From the NCBI RefSeq assembly GCF_029813785.1, contig NZ_JARVKY010000007.1:62001-126000 (forward strand): a stretch of 64,000 nucleotides of DNA. The letters are read 5' to 3'. The position numbers were made by a program, and so were the translations under genes. Shown in pieces: positions 8,537 through 14,807 of the stretch. Each line of letters begins with the position of its first letter. Positions within the stretch are counted from its first letter, which is position 1. The stretch comes from Streptomyces sp. DH41. Lineage in GTDB: Bacteria; Actinomycetota; Actinomycetes; Streptomycetales; Streptomycetaceae. The notes beneath the pieces were generated by a model, which worked only from the letters and a program-made list of their open reading frames with translations, was not told where the DNA came from and did no database searches.

Positions 8537-9561
8537 AGGGTGCCCTCGGTGAAAGCGGACAGGTGGCGGGCGATCGCCGTAGCGGTGGAGGCCTGGTTGG
8601 CGAGGAGGAGCCGGAGGTCCAGACGCAGGTCATCACGTAGGAGGCACGGCTGTACTCCGCCGGCGTGGTCCATGCGCAGCGACCAGAACCCCTCGACGCA
8701 TCGCGGCTTGACGGGGCAGGTGCCGCACTGCCCGACGTGGTGGCGCCCCAGGATCCGTTGGATGATGTCGATCTCTACGCCGTCGACGCGGAAGACGCGG
8801 CGGCCCTGGCCGACTCCCGCGATCTCGGTGCGCTCGTCAGTGGTGAGGCTGCGGAGGTGCTGAATGAGTCCGTCAGCGGTGACGGCTGAGTCACGGTGGG
8901 CCTCGTTGAAGTCGGTGTCCACCAGCTCGATGAACTGCACCGGGAGCCGTCGTTTCAGGGCGTAGTCGAGGATGGGCAGGATCTCGTGTGCGTTCTCGCG
9001 CTGGAGCAGCGTGTTCAGCTCTACGCGCTCGAACAGTTCCCGGGCCGCGTCGATGCCGTCGAGGATCTGGTTGATGCCGAACCGCACGCCCGCGATCTCG
9101 TACAGACTGTCGTCCGAAAAGTAGTGCAGGGAGATCTTCACCTTGTCCAGGCGGGTGGTGGAGAGCCATGCCGCATTGCGGCGGACGAGGCTGCCGTTCG
9201 TGATCAGCGTGTAGGAACCGTCGGCGCCCGCGTCGGGAAGTTCCGTGAGGACGGGCCTGGCGAGCGGGGAGAGGAGTGGTTCACCACCGGTGAAGTAGAC
9301 GCGCTTCAGCCCGGCGGCGATCACGTCACGGAGCACTGTGAGGTAGTCGGCGGCCGTCAGCTCTCCAGGGCGCGGGCGGTCCTTGCTGTGCATTCGGGTG
9401 TGCGGCGGTGGTACGTCTCCTTCGTTGTGACAGAACCAGCATGCCTCGTTGCACAGCGGGGTCAGGGAGACCCGGAGCTGCCCGCGCAGGGCGGCGAAGT
9501 TCCGCAGCGCCGTCCAGTCCGTGGCGGGCGGAGACGAGGCCGACAGGATCGGGATGGTCAT
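8533..9561 (-). CDS. MoaA-like radical SAM enzyme
   Basis: A 342-residue radical SAM enzyme and the first gene of its operon. The [4Fe-4S] motif C37-x3-C41-x2-C44 is preceded by LRVSLTPLCNEA, and the SAM-contact motif TGGEPLL starts at 91. A TNGSLV strand and a KISLHYF segment follow as in MoaA. The C-terminus has more cysteines (C279, C282, C288, C306) around WSLRMDHAGGVQPCLL, resembling the auxiliary cluster of MoaA but with different spacing. The C-terminal Gly-Gly that MoaA needs is absent. The ATG has GGAGG seven bases upstream. Substrate is probably a purine nucleotide or a nucleotide-like molecule (inference from MoaA). A true molybdopterin role is unlikely because no other mo genes are near. 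Confidence 0.88.
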   Translation of the reverse strand: MTIPILSASSPPATDWTALRNFAALRGQLRVSLTPLCNEACWFCHNEGDVPPPHTRMHSKDRPRPGELTAADYLTVLRDVIAAGLKRVYFTGGEPLLSPLARPVLTELPDAGADGSYTLITNGSLVRRNAAWLSTTRLDKVKISLHYFSDDSLYEIAGVRFGINQILDGIDAARELFERVELNTLLQRENAHEILPILDYALKRRLPVQFIELVDTDFNEAHRDSAVTADGLIQHLRSLTTDERTEIAGVGQGRRVFRVDGVEIDIIQRILGRHHVGQCGTCPVKPRCVEGFWSLRMDHAGGVQPCLLRDDLRLDLRLLLANQASTATAIARHLSAFTEGTL

Positions 9562-9772
9562 GGGATGTCCTCCGATGGTCGTGTCGAGTGATGTTGTGCC
9601 GTCCCGCCCGATGTGCGGGCGGAGGTAGGACTTCGCTCCGCCAGGGCCACCAGAGGTGCGGCAGTTGGTGCCATGGCGGGTGATTCGTCCGCTGGTTACG
9701 ACAGGAGGGCGGGGAAGCCGACGGTCGGGCCGGGAGGACTGGGTGACTCCGGGCGCGCGCTGGATCCCCCGC
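9562..9772. other. Intergenic region upstream of radical SAM operon
   Basis: About 210 bp between the radical SAM operon and the downstream end of the RsbW-like gene, both on the minus strand. It must hold the operon promoter. I see the GGAGG ribosome site at its left edge but no convincing -10/-35 pair, hairpin or gene. Confidence 0.4.
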
Positions 9773-10240
9773 TCACGGTTGGGCTCTCAGCAGGGCCCAG
9801 ACGGTCTTGCCGCCCGGGCGGTGGGTCACGCCCCAGTCGGCGGCGAGGGCCGCCACAAGGATCAGGCCACGGCCATTGATTTCGTCCTCGCCCGGCTCGC
9901 GCTTCGCTGGACGGGTCATGGAACCGTCGGATACCTCGATCCGGACCGCGTCCGAGGCCGGGCGCTCCAGTGTCAGACGGCAGTGACCGGGCTCCTGTAC
10001 GTTGCGGCTGCCCGAATGCCGGATCGCGTTGGTTACCAGCTCGCAAGCGATCAGTTCGGCGTCCGCCGTCAGGTCCTCGGACAGCCCCCAACACTTCATC
10101 GTGGTCCGCGCTGCCAGGCGTGCCACGGCCGCGCTTTGCGGCAGGCGGACGAGACACACGTCATAGCCCGGATACCCGGTCCCGTGAGCGTGCAGTTGGG
10201 GGACGGCGGTTGCTGATCGTCTTGCCGTCATGCTGGTCAT
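9773..10240 (-). CDS. RsbW/SpoIIAB-like ATP-binding protein (HATPase_c_2)
   Basis: A 155-residue GHKL ATPase of the anti-sigma kinase class that is very numerous in Streptomyces. The N box is ELVTNAIRHSG, G1 is VSDGS and the G2/lid region is GRGLILVAALAADWGVTHRPGGKTVWALL. The N-terminal Leu/Ala segment around VARLAARTTMKCWGL fits the first helix of the fold. I chose ATG 10240 because GTGAGG lies seven bases before it; a GTG at 10252 and an ATG at 10231 are alternatives. It is divergent from the XRE gene. Such orphan ATPases often pair with XRE/DUF397 proteins, but no DUF397 gene is present here. Confidence 0.82.
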   Translation of the reverse strand: MTSMTARRSATAVPQLHAHGTGYPGYDVCLVRLPQSAAVARLAARTTMKCWGLSEDLTADAELIACELVTNAIRHSGSRNVQEPGHCRLTLERPASDAVRIEVSDGSMTRPAKREPGEDEINGRGLILVAALAADWGVTHRPGGKTVWALLRAQP

Positions 10241-10460
10241 CGGGGGCCTCACGGTCGGGCGGCTGGGGGACGTGTCGGCTGTTCCTCAAAGGGGCGAGGG
10301 ACGGTCGCCGAGTCCAGAACGGCCCGTGGTGTGGGGCTCGTTGCTGTCCTGATGACCAGTCAATGGTTACTCAGTGCTGTGGGACCATCACAGATGCGGC
10401 ACCCGCATACAGATATGAGCTGAGCGGGTACGGACAGGCGCACGGTGCCGTGGGGACTCG

Positions 10461-10466
10461 TAACGT
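10461..10466 (+). promoter_or_regulatory. -10 box of XRE gene
   Basis: TAACGT lies 12 bp before the GTG start at 10479, in the 238-bp divergent region shared with the RsbW-like gene. No clear Shine-Dalgarno follows, so the message may be leaderless or have a very short leader. No good -35 was seen. Confidence 0.35.
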
Positions 10467-10478
10467 GGGGGGTGTGCC

Positions 10479-11723
10479 GTGAAGTGGCAGGCAGCAGCGG
10501 TCCGAGAGGCGTCCCGGACCGGGGACTACGGCAAGGTCATTGAACTTGTCCGGCAGGACCAGCGCATGACCCAAGCGCAACTGGGTGGGGCGATCGGTCT
10601 TTCGCAGTCGGCCGTCTCCCGGTTGGAGAAGCGCGGCGCGCGTACGTACAGCACGGACGTCCTGGCAGCGGCGTGCGCACACCTGGGCTTTCCACCGGCG
10701 TTGGTGGGGCTCGCGGACAGTCGCCCACAGGGGCAGGCGAACGGTGATGATGACGTGGACCGACGACAATTCCTGGGCGGCGTCGCGGCGACAGCGGCGA
10801 CGCCGGCACTGGCTGCATTGCCCGCCGAGACCGGTCCGGGGAGCGGCCAGGCCGCCGTGCTGCGGCTGTCGACATCGGCGTACCGGAGGCTCGACGGTTC
10901 GACACCGTCCCGCGATCTCTCCGAGGCCGTGAGGTCACACATGCGGCTGATTCAGAGCGTCAGCGGCACGGCGGCGGGCGACGGCGATCGCAACCGGCTT
11001 GCGGCGGTTGGCAGCGAGGCCGCGAGCCTGGCTGGCTGGCTGGCATGGGATATGGGCGACAACGGTTCCGCGCGTGTCTGGTACGGCTCGGCGGTCAAGG
11101 CGGCCCGATCGTCCGGGGACCCGCTCCTGGCGGCCTACCAGACCGGGAGCCTGGCCCAGTTCGAGGCGCACGCGGGAAACGGTACCGAGGCCCTGAACCT
11201 GGCCAGACGGGCCCGGCGAGTGCTCGGGGACCGTCGGCCGCCGGTCGCGGAGGCCTGGTTGCTGTCCGTGGAAGCCCTCGCCCATGCCGCCGACGGCGAC
11301 CGCCGCTCGGCCGACAGGGCGCTGACCGCGAGCCGCGCAGCAGCCGAGGCGCTGCCCGAGGAGCCGCCGCCCTGGCCCTGGGTGTTCGCGTTCGGCCCGG
11401 AGAAGGTGACCGCGTGCCGCGTGACCTGTGGGGCGCGGCTCGGTCTGGCTGACTGGGTGCTGTCGGACGATGTGGCAGCCCTGGCCACCGGCCACGCGAA
11501 GCAGCGTGCCCTCCTGGTGATCGACATCGCCGCCGGACACCTGGCCGGCGGACGTGTGGAGTCGGCGTTCGCCCTCGCTCGGCGGGCACTCGAGACCGGG
11601 CTGACGTACAAATCCGGGCGCATCGTGGAACGGGCCCGCGCCCTGCGCCGGACCCTCACGGCCAACGCGCCGCCCAAGGTGGTGCGCGACTTCGACGAGC
11701 GCCTGCACGGCGCATATCTCTAG
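10479..11723 (+). CDS. XRE-family regulator with helical repeat C-terminus
   Basis: A 414-residue protein. Residues about 18-65 form an XRE helix-turn-helix (RMTQAQLGGAIGLSQSAVSRLEKRG). Residues about 92-118 carry RRQFLGG followed by an Ala-rich hydrophobic run, which looks like a twin-arginine signal inside a cytoplasmic regulator, a recurrent feature of this actinobacterial family. The rest is all-helical, TPR-like (YGSAVKAARSSGDPLLAAYQTGSLAQFEAHAGN; AEAWLLSVEALAHAADGD). The start is GTG at 10479. The SLOG gene follows after 10 bp with its own GGAGG, so they form an operon. Likely autoregulatory with ligand or protein sensing by the repeats (inference). Confidence 0.85.
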   Translation: MKWQAAAVREASRTGDYGKVIELVRQDQRMTQAQLGGAIGLSQSAVSRLEKRGARTYSTDVLAAACAHLGFPPALVGLADSRPQGQANGDDDVDRRQFLGGVAATAATPALAALPAETGPGSGQAAVLRLSTSAYRRLDGSTPSRDLSEAVRSHMRLIQSVSGTAAGDGDRNRLAAVGSEAASLAGWLAWDMGDNGSARVWYGSAVKAARSSGDPLLAAYQTGSLAQFEAHAGNGTEALNLARRARRVLGDRRPPVAEAWLLSVEALAHAADGDRRSADRALTASRAAAEALPEEPPPWPWVFAFGPEKVTACRVTCGARLGLADWVLSDDVAALATGHAKQRALLVIDIAAGHLAGGRVESAFALARRALETGLTYKSGRIVERARALRRTLTANAPPKVVRDFDERLHGAYL

Positions 11724-11733
11724 GAGGACAGGC

Positions 11734-12207
11734 ATGCGGGTGGGAATCACTGGTCATCGCGGACTCGGCGCGGAGGTGGAGAGGCGCGTGCGGGAAATGC
11801 TCGACGAAGCGGTGAGTGCCTACGACGCCGCTGATCTGGTCGGCGTTTCGTGCCTCGCGGACGGTCCTGACGCCTGGTTCGCCGAAGCCGTGGTGAAGCA
11901 TGGTGGCCGTCTTGAGGTGGTCATTCCGGCGACCGGGTACCGAGACGCGCTCCCGGAGTGGCACCACGCCACCTATGACGCTCTGCTGGGGCAGGCAGCC
12001 GATGTCCACGAGACCGGCATGGACGAGTCGACGTCCGAGGCGCACATGGTGGGCTCGGAGGTCCTCGTGGGACTGTCCGACGACCTCCTCGCGGTGTGGG
12101 ACGGCAAGCCGGCCCGGGGTTTCGGCGGTACCGCGGACGTGGTCTCGTACGCGCGGCGAAGCGGCATCCCGGTGCGGGTCCTGTGGCCGGAGGGCGCCAC
12201 CCGCTGA
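11734..12207 (+). CDS. SLOG/Rossmann-like nucleotide-binding protein
   Basis: A 157-residue protein that begins MRVGITGHRGLG, a first strand and loop typical of YspA/DUF1273-type SLOG proteins. It has a second strand with DLVGVSCLADGPD, and near the end LLAVWDGKPARGFGGTADVVSYARRSGIPVRVLWP, where GFGGTAD is the Gly-rich phosphate-binding loop of the fold. SLOG domains bind nucleotide-derived ligands and act as sensors or hydrolases. GGAGG lies 8 bp before the ATG. Operon partner of the XRE regulator. No membrane or effector domain is attached, so it may sense a nucleotide for the regulator (inference). Confidence 0.8.
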   Translation: MRVGITGHRGLGAEVERRVREMLDEAVSAYDAADLVGVSCLADGPDAWFAEAVVKHGGRLEVVIPATGYRDALPEWHHATYDALLGQAADVHETGMDESTSEAHMVGSEVLVGLSDDLLAVWDGKPARGFGGTADVVSYARRSGIPVRVLWPEGATR

Positions 12208-12267
12208 TCGTCACCGCTATTGGGCCTGCCGCAAAAGTGGATTCTGAGCTGTCGTGATCATGGTGTG

Positions 12268-12810
12268 GTGCGAGGGGACTTGACGGACTGGCAGTGGGCT
12301 GGACTGGAGCCGCTGCTGCCGGCGGGGAGGAGGCCGGGGCGGCCGCGGACGTGAACACGTCGGCAGTTGATCGACGGGATGTGGCGGACCCGGGCGGGCG
12401 CGCCTTGGCGGGACGTCCCCGAGCGGTACGGCCCGTGGGGCCGGGTCTACGACCTGTCCCGCCGCTGGCAGCGCGACGGCATACGGAAGCGAGCCGCCCG
12501 GCGGGGTCGACACCGAGCCGGACGACCACGGGCTCGGACGCTCCCGCGACCGACCAGGGGCACAAGCCACTGTCCCTGCTGATCACTGCGGACCACCGCC
12601 ACGACAGCCCTCGGCTCCCACCCGTCCTCGGACGCATCCGCCTGCCTCGCACCGGTCCCGGACGCCCGCGCACCACGCCGGACAGGGTTCGTGCCGACCA
12701 AGCCTCTGGATCCCGCGCGCACCGCTCGTGCCCGCGCGGGGGGATACGACGAACCCGCCGTCCGATACGAGGCGACCGTGCTGGTCGCAGTCCTCGACGA
12801 GTGGCTGTGA
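12268..12810 (+). pseudogene. Decayed IS5-family transposase
   Basis: The frame beginning GTG at 12268 reads DLTDWQWAGLEPLLPAGRR, hits an in-frame TGA at 12352-12354, then continues as RRQLIDGMWRTRAGAPWRDVPERYGPWGRVYDLSRRW. This is the N-terminal half of Streptomyces IS5-group transposases. From about 12570 another frame carries the middle (LSLLITADHRHD; LPRTGPGRPRTTPDRVRADQA), and 12751-12810 reads PAVRYEATVLVAVLDEWL then stop, the usual C-terminus. The segment with the first catalytic Asp is lost by deletion between about 12500 and 12560. A possible left inverted repeat, GGGCCTGCCGCAAAAGTGG, lies at 12222-12240; no right partner was found. Inactive remnant. Confidence 0.8.
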
Positions 12811-12831
12811 CCAGCATGGTCGCGACCGGCT

Positions 12832-13572
12832 CTAGATGTGGAACGTGGTGGTTGCCTCCAGGGCCGCCCGGCCGGTCACGACCCGGTTCACCGGCGCGTT
12901 CTCGTCGGCGTAGCCGAAGGAGATCCCCACGAGCAGCTTCCCCTCGTCCACTCCGAGCTGGTCGCGGACGGCGTCGGAGTAGAAGCTGAGCAGGCCCTGC
13001 GGGCAACTGGCCACGCCGTAGGCGGTCATGGCCAGCAGCAGCGTCTGCAGGTAGGCGCCGGCGTCGGCGGCCAGTCGCGGCCCGCCGTCGCCGGTGACGA
13101 ACAGGAACGCGGCATGGGGCGCCCCGTAGAAGCCCAGGCTCTCCGCGTCGTAGGCCGCGCGGGCCGTGTGGTCCTCGGGGCCGATGCCCAGCGCTCCGTA
13201 CAGATCGGCCCCGAAGGCGGCCCGCCGCTCCTGGTGGACGGGGGCGTACATGTCCTCGGAGTACGGATAGTCGGCCGTGACGCGTCGCTCGGCGTGGGCC
13301 GTTCGCAGGGCGTCGGCCAGACGGTCTCGCCGTGCGCCGCCGACCACCTCTACACGCCACGGCTGTGCGTTGGAGTTGGACGGCGCGGCGCCGGCCAGGG
13401 AGAAGATCCCGCGCAGAGTGTCCTGGGGCACCGGGTCGGGACGGAAGGCGCGGGTCGCGTGGCGCCCGCGGATCAGCTGCTCGGCGTACTCCCACGCTCG
13501 TGTCCCGCCCGTCCGTGTTCCGCCGGTGGGCGCCTCGCTCGTGCGCGTCGGGGTGAAGACCGGTCCGCTCAT
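12832..13572 (-). CDS. Nitroreductase-family FMN oxidoreductase
   Basis: A 246-residue nitroreductase-fold enzyme. Residues about 28-75 hold RHATRAFRPDPVPQDTLRGIFSLAGAAPSNSNAQPWRVEVV, the FMN-binding arginine and the SN-x-QPW motif of the family. The middle has AAYDAESLGFYGAPHAAFLFVTGD, and the C-terminal half YLQTLLLAMTAYGVASCPQGLLSFY, then GISFGYADENAPVNRV. The ATG at 13572 gives the full N-terminus. It is divergent from a TetR gene with two matching palindromic operators between them, so it is probably induced when the repressor binds an electrophile or quinone-like compound (inference). Confidence 0.9.
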   Translation of the reverse strand: MSGPVFTPTRTSEAPTGGTRTGGTRAWEYAEQLIRGRHATRAFRPDPVPQDTLRGIFSLAGAAPSNSNAQPWRVEVVGGARRDRLADALRTAHAERRVTADYPYSEDMYAPVHQERRAAFGADLYGALGIGPEDHTARAAYDAESLGFYGAPHAAFLFVTGDGGPRLAADAGAYLQTLLLAMTAYGVASCPQGLLSFYSDAVRDQLGVDEGKLLVGISFGYADENAPVNRVVTGRAALEATTTFHI

Positions 13573-13596
13573 GGAACTCTCCCTGGATTCGTCGAA

Positions 13597-13614
13597 GTAA
13601 ACGGAACCGTTTAC
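13597..13614. promoter_or_regulatory. TetR operator 1, perfect palindrome
   Basis: GTAAACGGAACCGTTTAC is a perfect 18-bp palindrome, 25 bp upstream of the nitroreductase start. A near copy lies 53 bp to the right at the TetR gene, so this is very likely the operator of that repressor. Confidence 0.75.
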
Positions 13615-13649
13615 CTGGAGCGCACTATAGCCCCAGCCGCCCCTCTGAA

Positions 13650-13667
13650 GTAAACGAGAACGTATAC
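13650..13667. promoter_or_regulatory. TetR operator 2, imperfect palindrome
   Basis: GTAAACGAGAACGTATAC shares the left arm GTAAACG with operator 1 and has one mismatch between its own arms. It sits 7 bp before the TetR ATG, consistent with autorepression. Confidence 0.7.
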
Positions 13668-13674
13668 TTACGTC

Positions 13675-14268
13675 ATGACCACGGTGACGACGGCGTCTCG
13701 ACGGCAGGGGCGCGGAGGACGGGAGCGCATCCTGGCCGCCGCGGGCGGACTGTTCGCAGCCCAGGGGATCAACGCGACCGGCATGGAGCAGATCGCGGAG
13801 CGGGCGCCGGTGTCCAAGCGCACCCTCTACGCGCACTTCAGGACCAAGGACGAGCTGGTCCTCGCCCACCTCGAGGACCTCGCCTCGACGGGGCGCACGC
13901 TGGAGGGTGCGCTGACACGCAAGGACACCTCTCCCCGGGAGCGAATCCTCACGCTGTTCGACCCGCCCCCGGCCGGCACGGATCCGGTGCGCGGATGCCC
14001 GTTCATCGACGCCGCCGTGGAGTTCCCCGACCCGCGGAACGCGGTCCACTCCTACGCCCGCGAACGGAAACTGCTGATGGTGCGGCTGGTGGCCGACCTG
14101 GTCGCGGAGCTGGGCTGCCGCGAGCCCTCCGTCCTCGCCGAGCAGCTCGTGACCCTCGCGGACGGCGCCGCCAGCCGCGCCATGGTGCTGGACGACTCGA
14201 ACTACGGCCGGCACGCGCGGGCAGCGGCGGAGATCCTCCTGGACAACGCGCTGCCGACCACGAGCTGA
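13675..14268 (+). CDS. TetR-family repressor of the nitroreductase gene
   Basis: A 197-residue TetR-type regulator. The N-terminal HTH is GRERILAAAGGLFAAQGINATGMEQIAERAPVSKRTLYAHFRTKDELVLAHL (residues about 13-65). The ligand domain includes PVRGCPFIDAAVEFPDPRNAVHSYARERK, a TetR_C subgroup signature seen next to oxidoreductase genes. The start ATG follows operator 2 by 7 bp, leaving no room for a strong ribosome site, so the message may be leaderless. It is divergent from the nitroreductase and almost certainly represses it. Confidence 0.9.
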   Translation: MTTVTTASRRQGRGGRERILAAAGGLFAAQGINATGMEQIAERAPVSKRTLYAHFRTKDELVLAHLEDLASTGRTLEGALTRKDTSPRERILTLFDPPPAGTDPVRGCPFIDAAVEFPDPRNAVHSYARERKLLMVRLVADLVAELGCREPSVLAEQLVTLADGAASRAMVLDDSNYGRHARAAAEILLDNALPTTS

Positions 14269-14372
14269 CCGGCCAGGCCGCCGCGGGTCGCCGCGGGGGA
14301 CTCCGGAGAGGCCTGAGCGAGTCGCCGGGCCCGCTCGAAGATCGCGCGAAACGGACGGTTACGCTCGTACGC

Positions 14373-14714
14373 ATGAAAAAGAGCGTGCTGACCCGCTACC
14401 GGGTCATGGCGTACGTCACCGGTGTGCTGCTGATCCTGCTCTGCCTCGGCATGATCGCCAAGTACCTGCTGGACATGGACGGTGCCGACGGCTTCACCCA
14501 CGTCGTCAGCCTCGCGCACGGCTGGCTGTACGTCGTCTACCTCGTCTTCGCCTTCGACCTGGGCTCCAAGGCGAAGTGGAAGGTCAGCAAGCAGCTGTGG
14601 GTGCTGCTGGCCGGGACCGTGCCGACCGCCGCGTTCTTCGTGGAACGCAGGATCAGCCAGGAGCTGGAGGCCAAGGCAGCCGCGGCCGAGGCGCCCGCGC
14701 CCGTCAAGGCGTAA
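14373..14714 (+). CDS. DUF3817 integral membrane protein
   Basis: A 113-residue membrane protein: MKKSVLTRYRVMAYVTGVLLILLCLGMIAKYLL, then HVVSLAHGWLYVVYLVFAFDLGSKAKW, then LLAGTVPTAAFFVERRISQE and an Ala-rich tail. It has the three-helix DUF3817 pattern and is a paralogue of the protein at 6209, with a clear central match (G-W/F-L-x-V-V-Y-x-x-F). The ATG at 14373 fits the first helix; the longer upstream frame is a shadow of TetR. TACGCT at 14360-14365 may be a -10 box of a leaderless message. A strong hairpin follows the gene. Function unknown. Confidence 0.88.
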   Translation: MKKSVLTRYRVMAYVTGVLLILLCLGMIAKYLLDMDGADGFTHVVSLAHGWLYVVYLVFAFDLGSKAKWKVSKQLWVLLAGTVPTAAFFVERRISQELEAKAAAAEAPAPVKA

Positions 14715-14736
14715 CCGGCACTTCGCGGGCTTTCTC

Positions 14737-14764
14737 ACCGCCGTACGGACACCCGTACGGCGGT
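14737..14764 (+). terminator. Hairpin terminator after DUF3817
   Basis: A perfect 12-bp stem (ACCGCCGTACGG and its complement) with the 4-base loop ACAC, 22 bp after the stop. There is no T tract, as is usual in Streptomyces. Confidence 0.7.
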
Positions 14765-14775
14765 CCCCCATCGAC

Positions 14776-14799
14776 ATTTACTTGGACGTCCTAGTAAAT
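14776..14799. promoter_or_regulatory. Near-perfect 24-bp palindrome before icmA
   Basis: ATTTACT at 14776-14782 and AGTAAAT at 14793-14799 flank a central GGACGTCC at 14784-14791. Only one position pair breaks symmetry. It ends 8 bp before the icmA ATG and overlaps the expected -10 (TAAATT at 14795-14800), so a bound repressor would block a leaderless transcript. Confidence 0.6.
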
Positions 14800-14807
14800 T
14801 CGGGGGT

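Noticed and set aside
8533..9561. Calling the radical SAM gene a viperin
   Set aside because: The CNEACWFC cluster fits, but the C-terminal cysteine pattern and WSLRMDHAGGVQPC resemble MoaA, and I cannot see viperin-specific residues.
8533..9561. Calling the radical SAM gene moaA
   Set aside because: It lacks the C-terminal Gly-Gly and the CX2CX13C spacing, and no molybdenum-cofactor genes are nearby.
12367..12582. A 71-codon gene of its own
   Set aside because: It is the middle part of a broken IS5 transposase.
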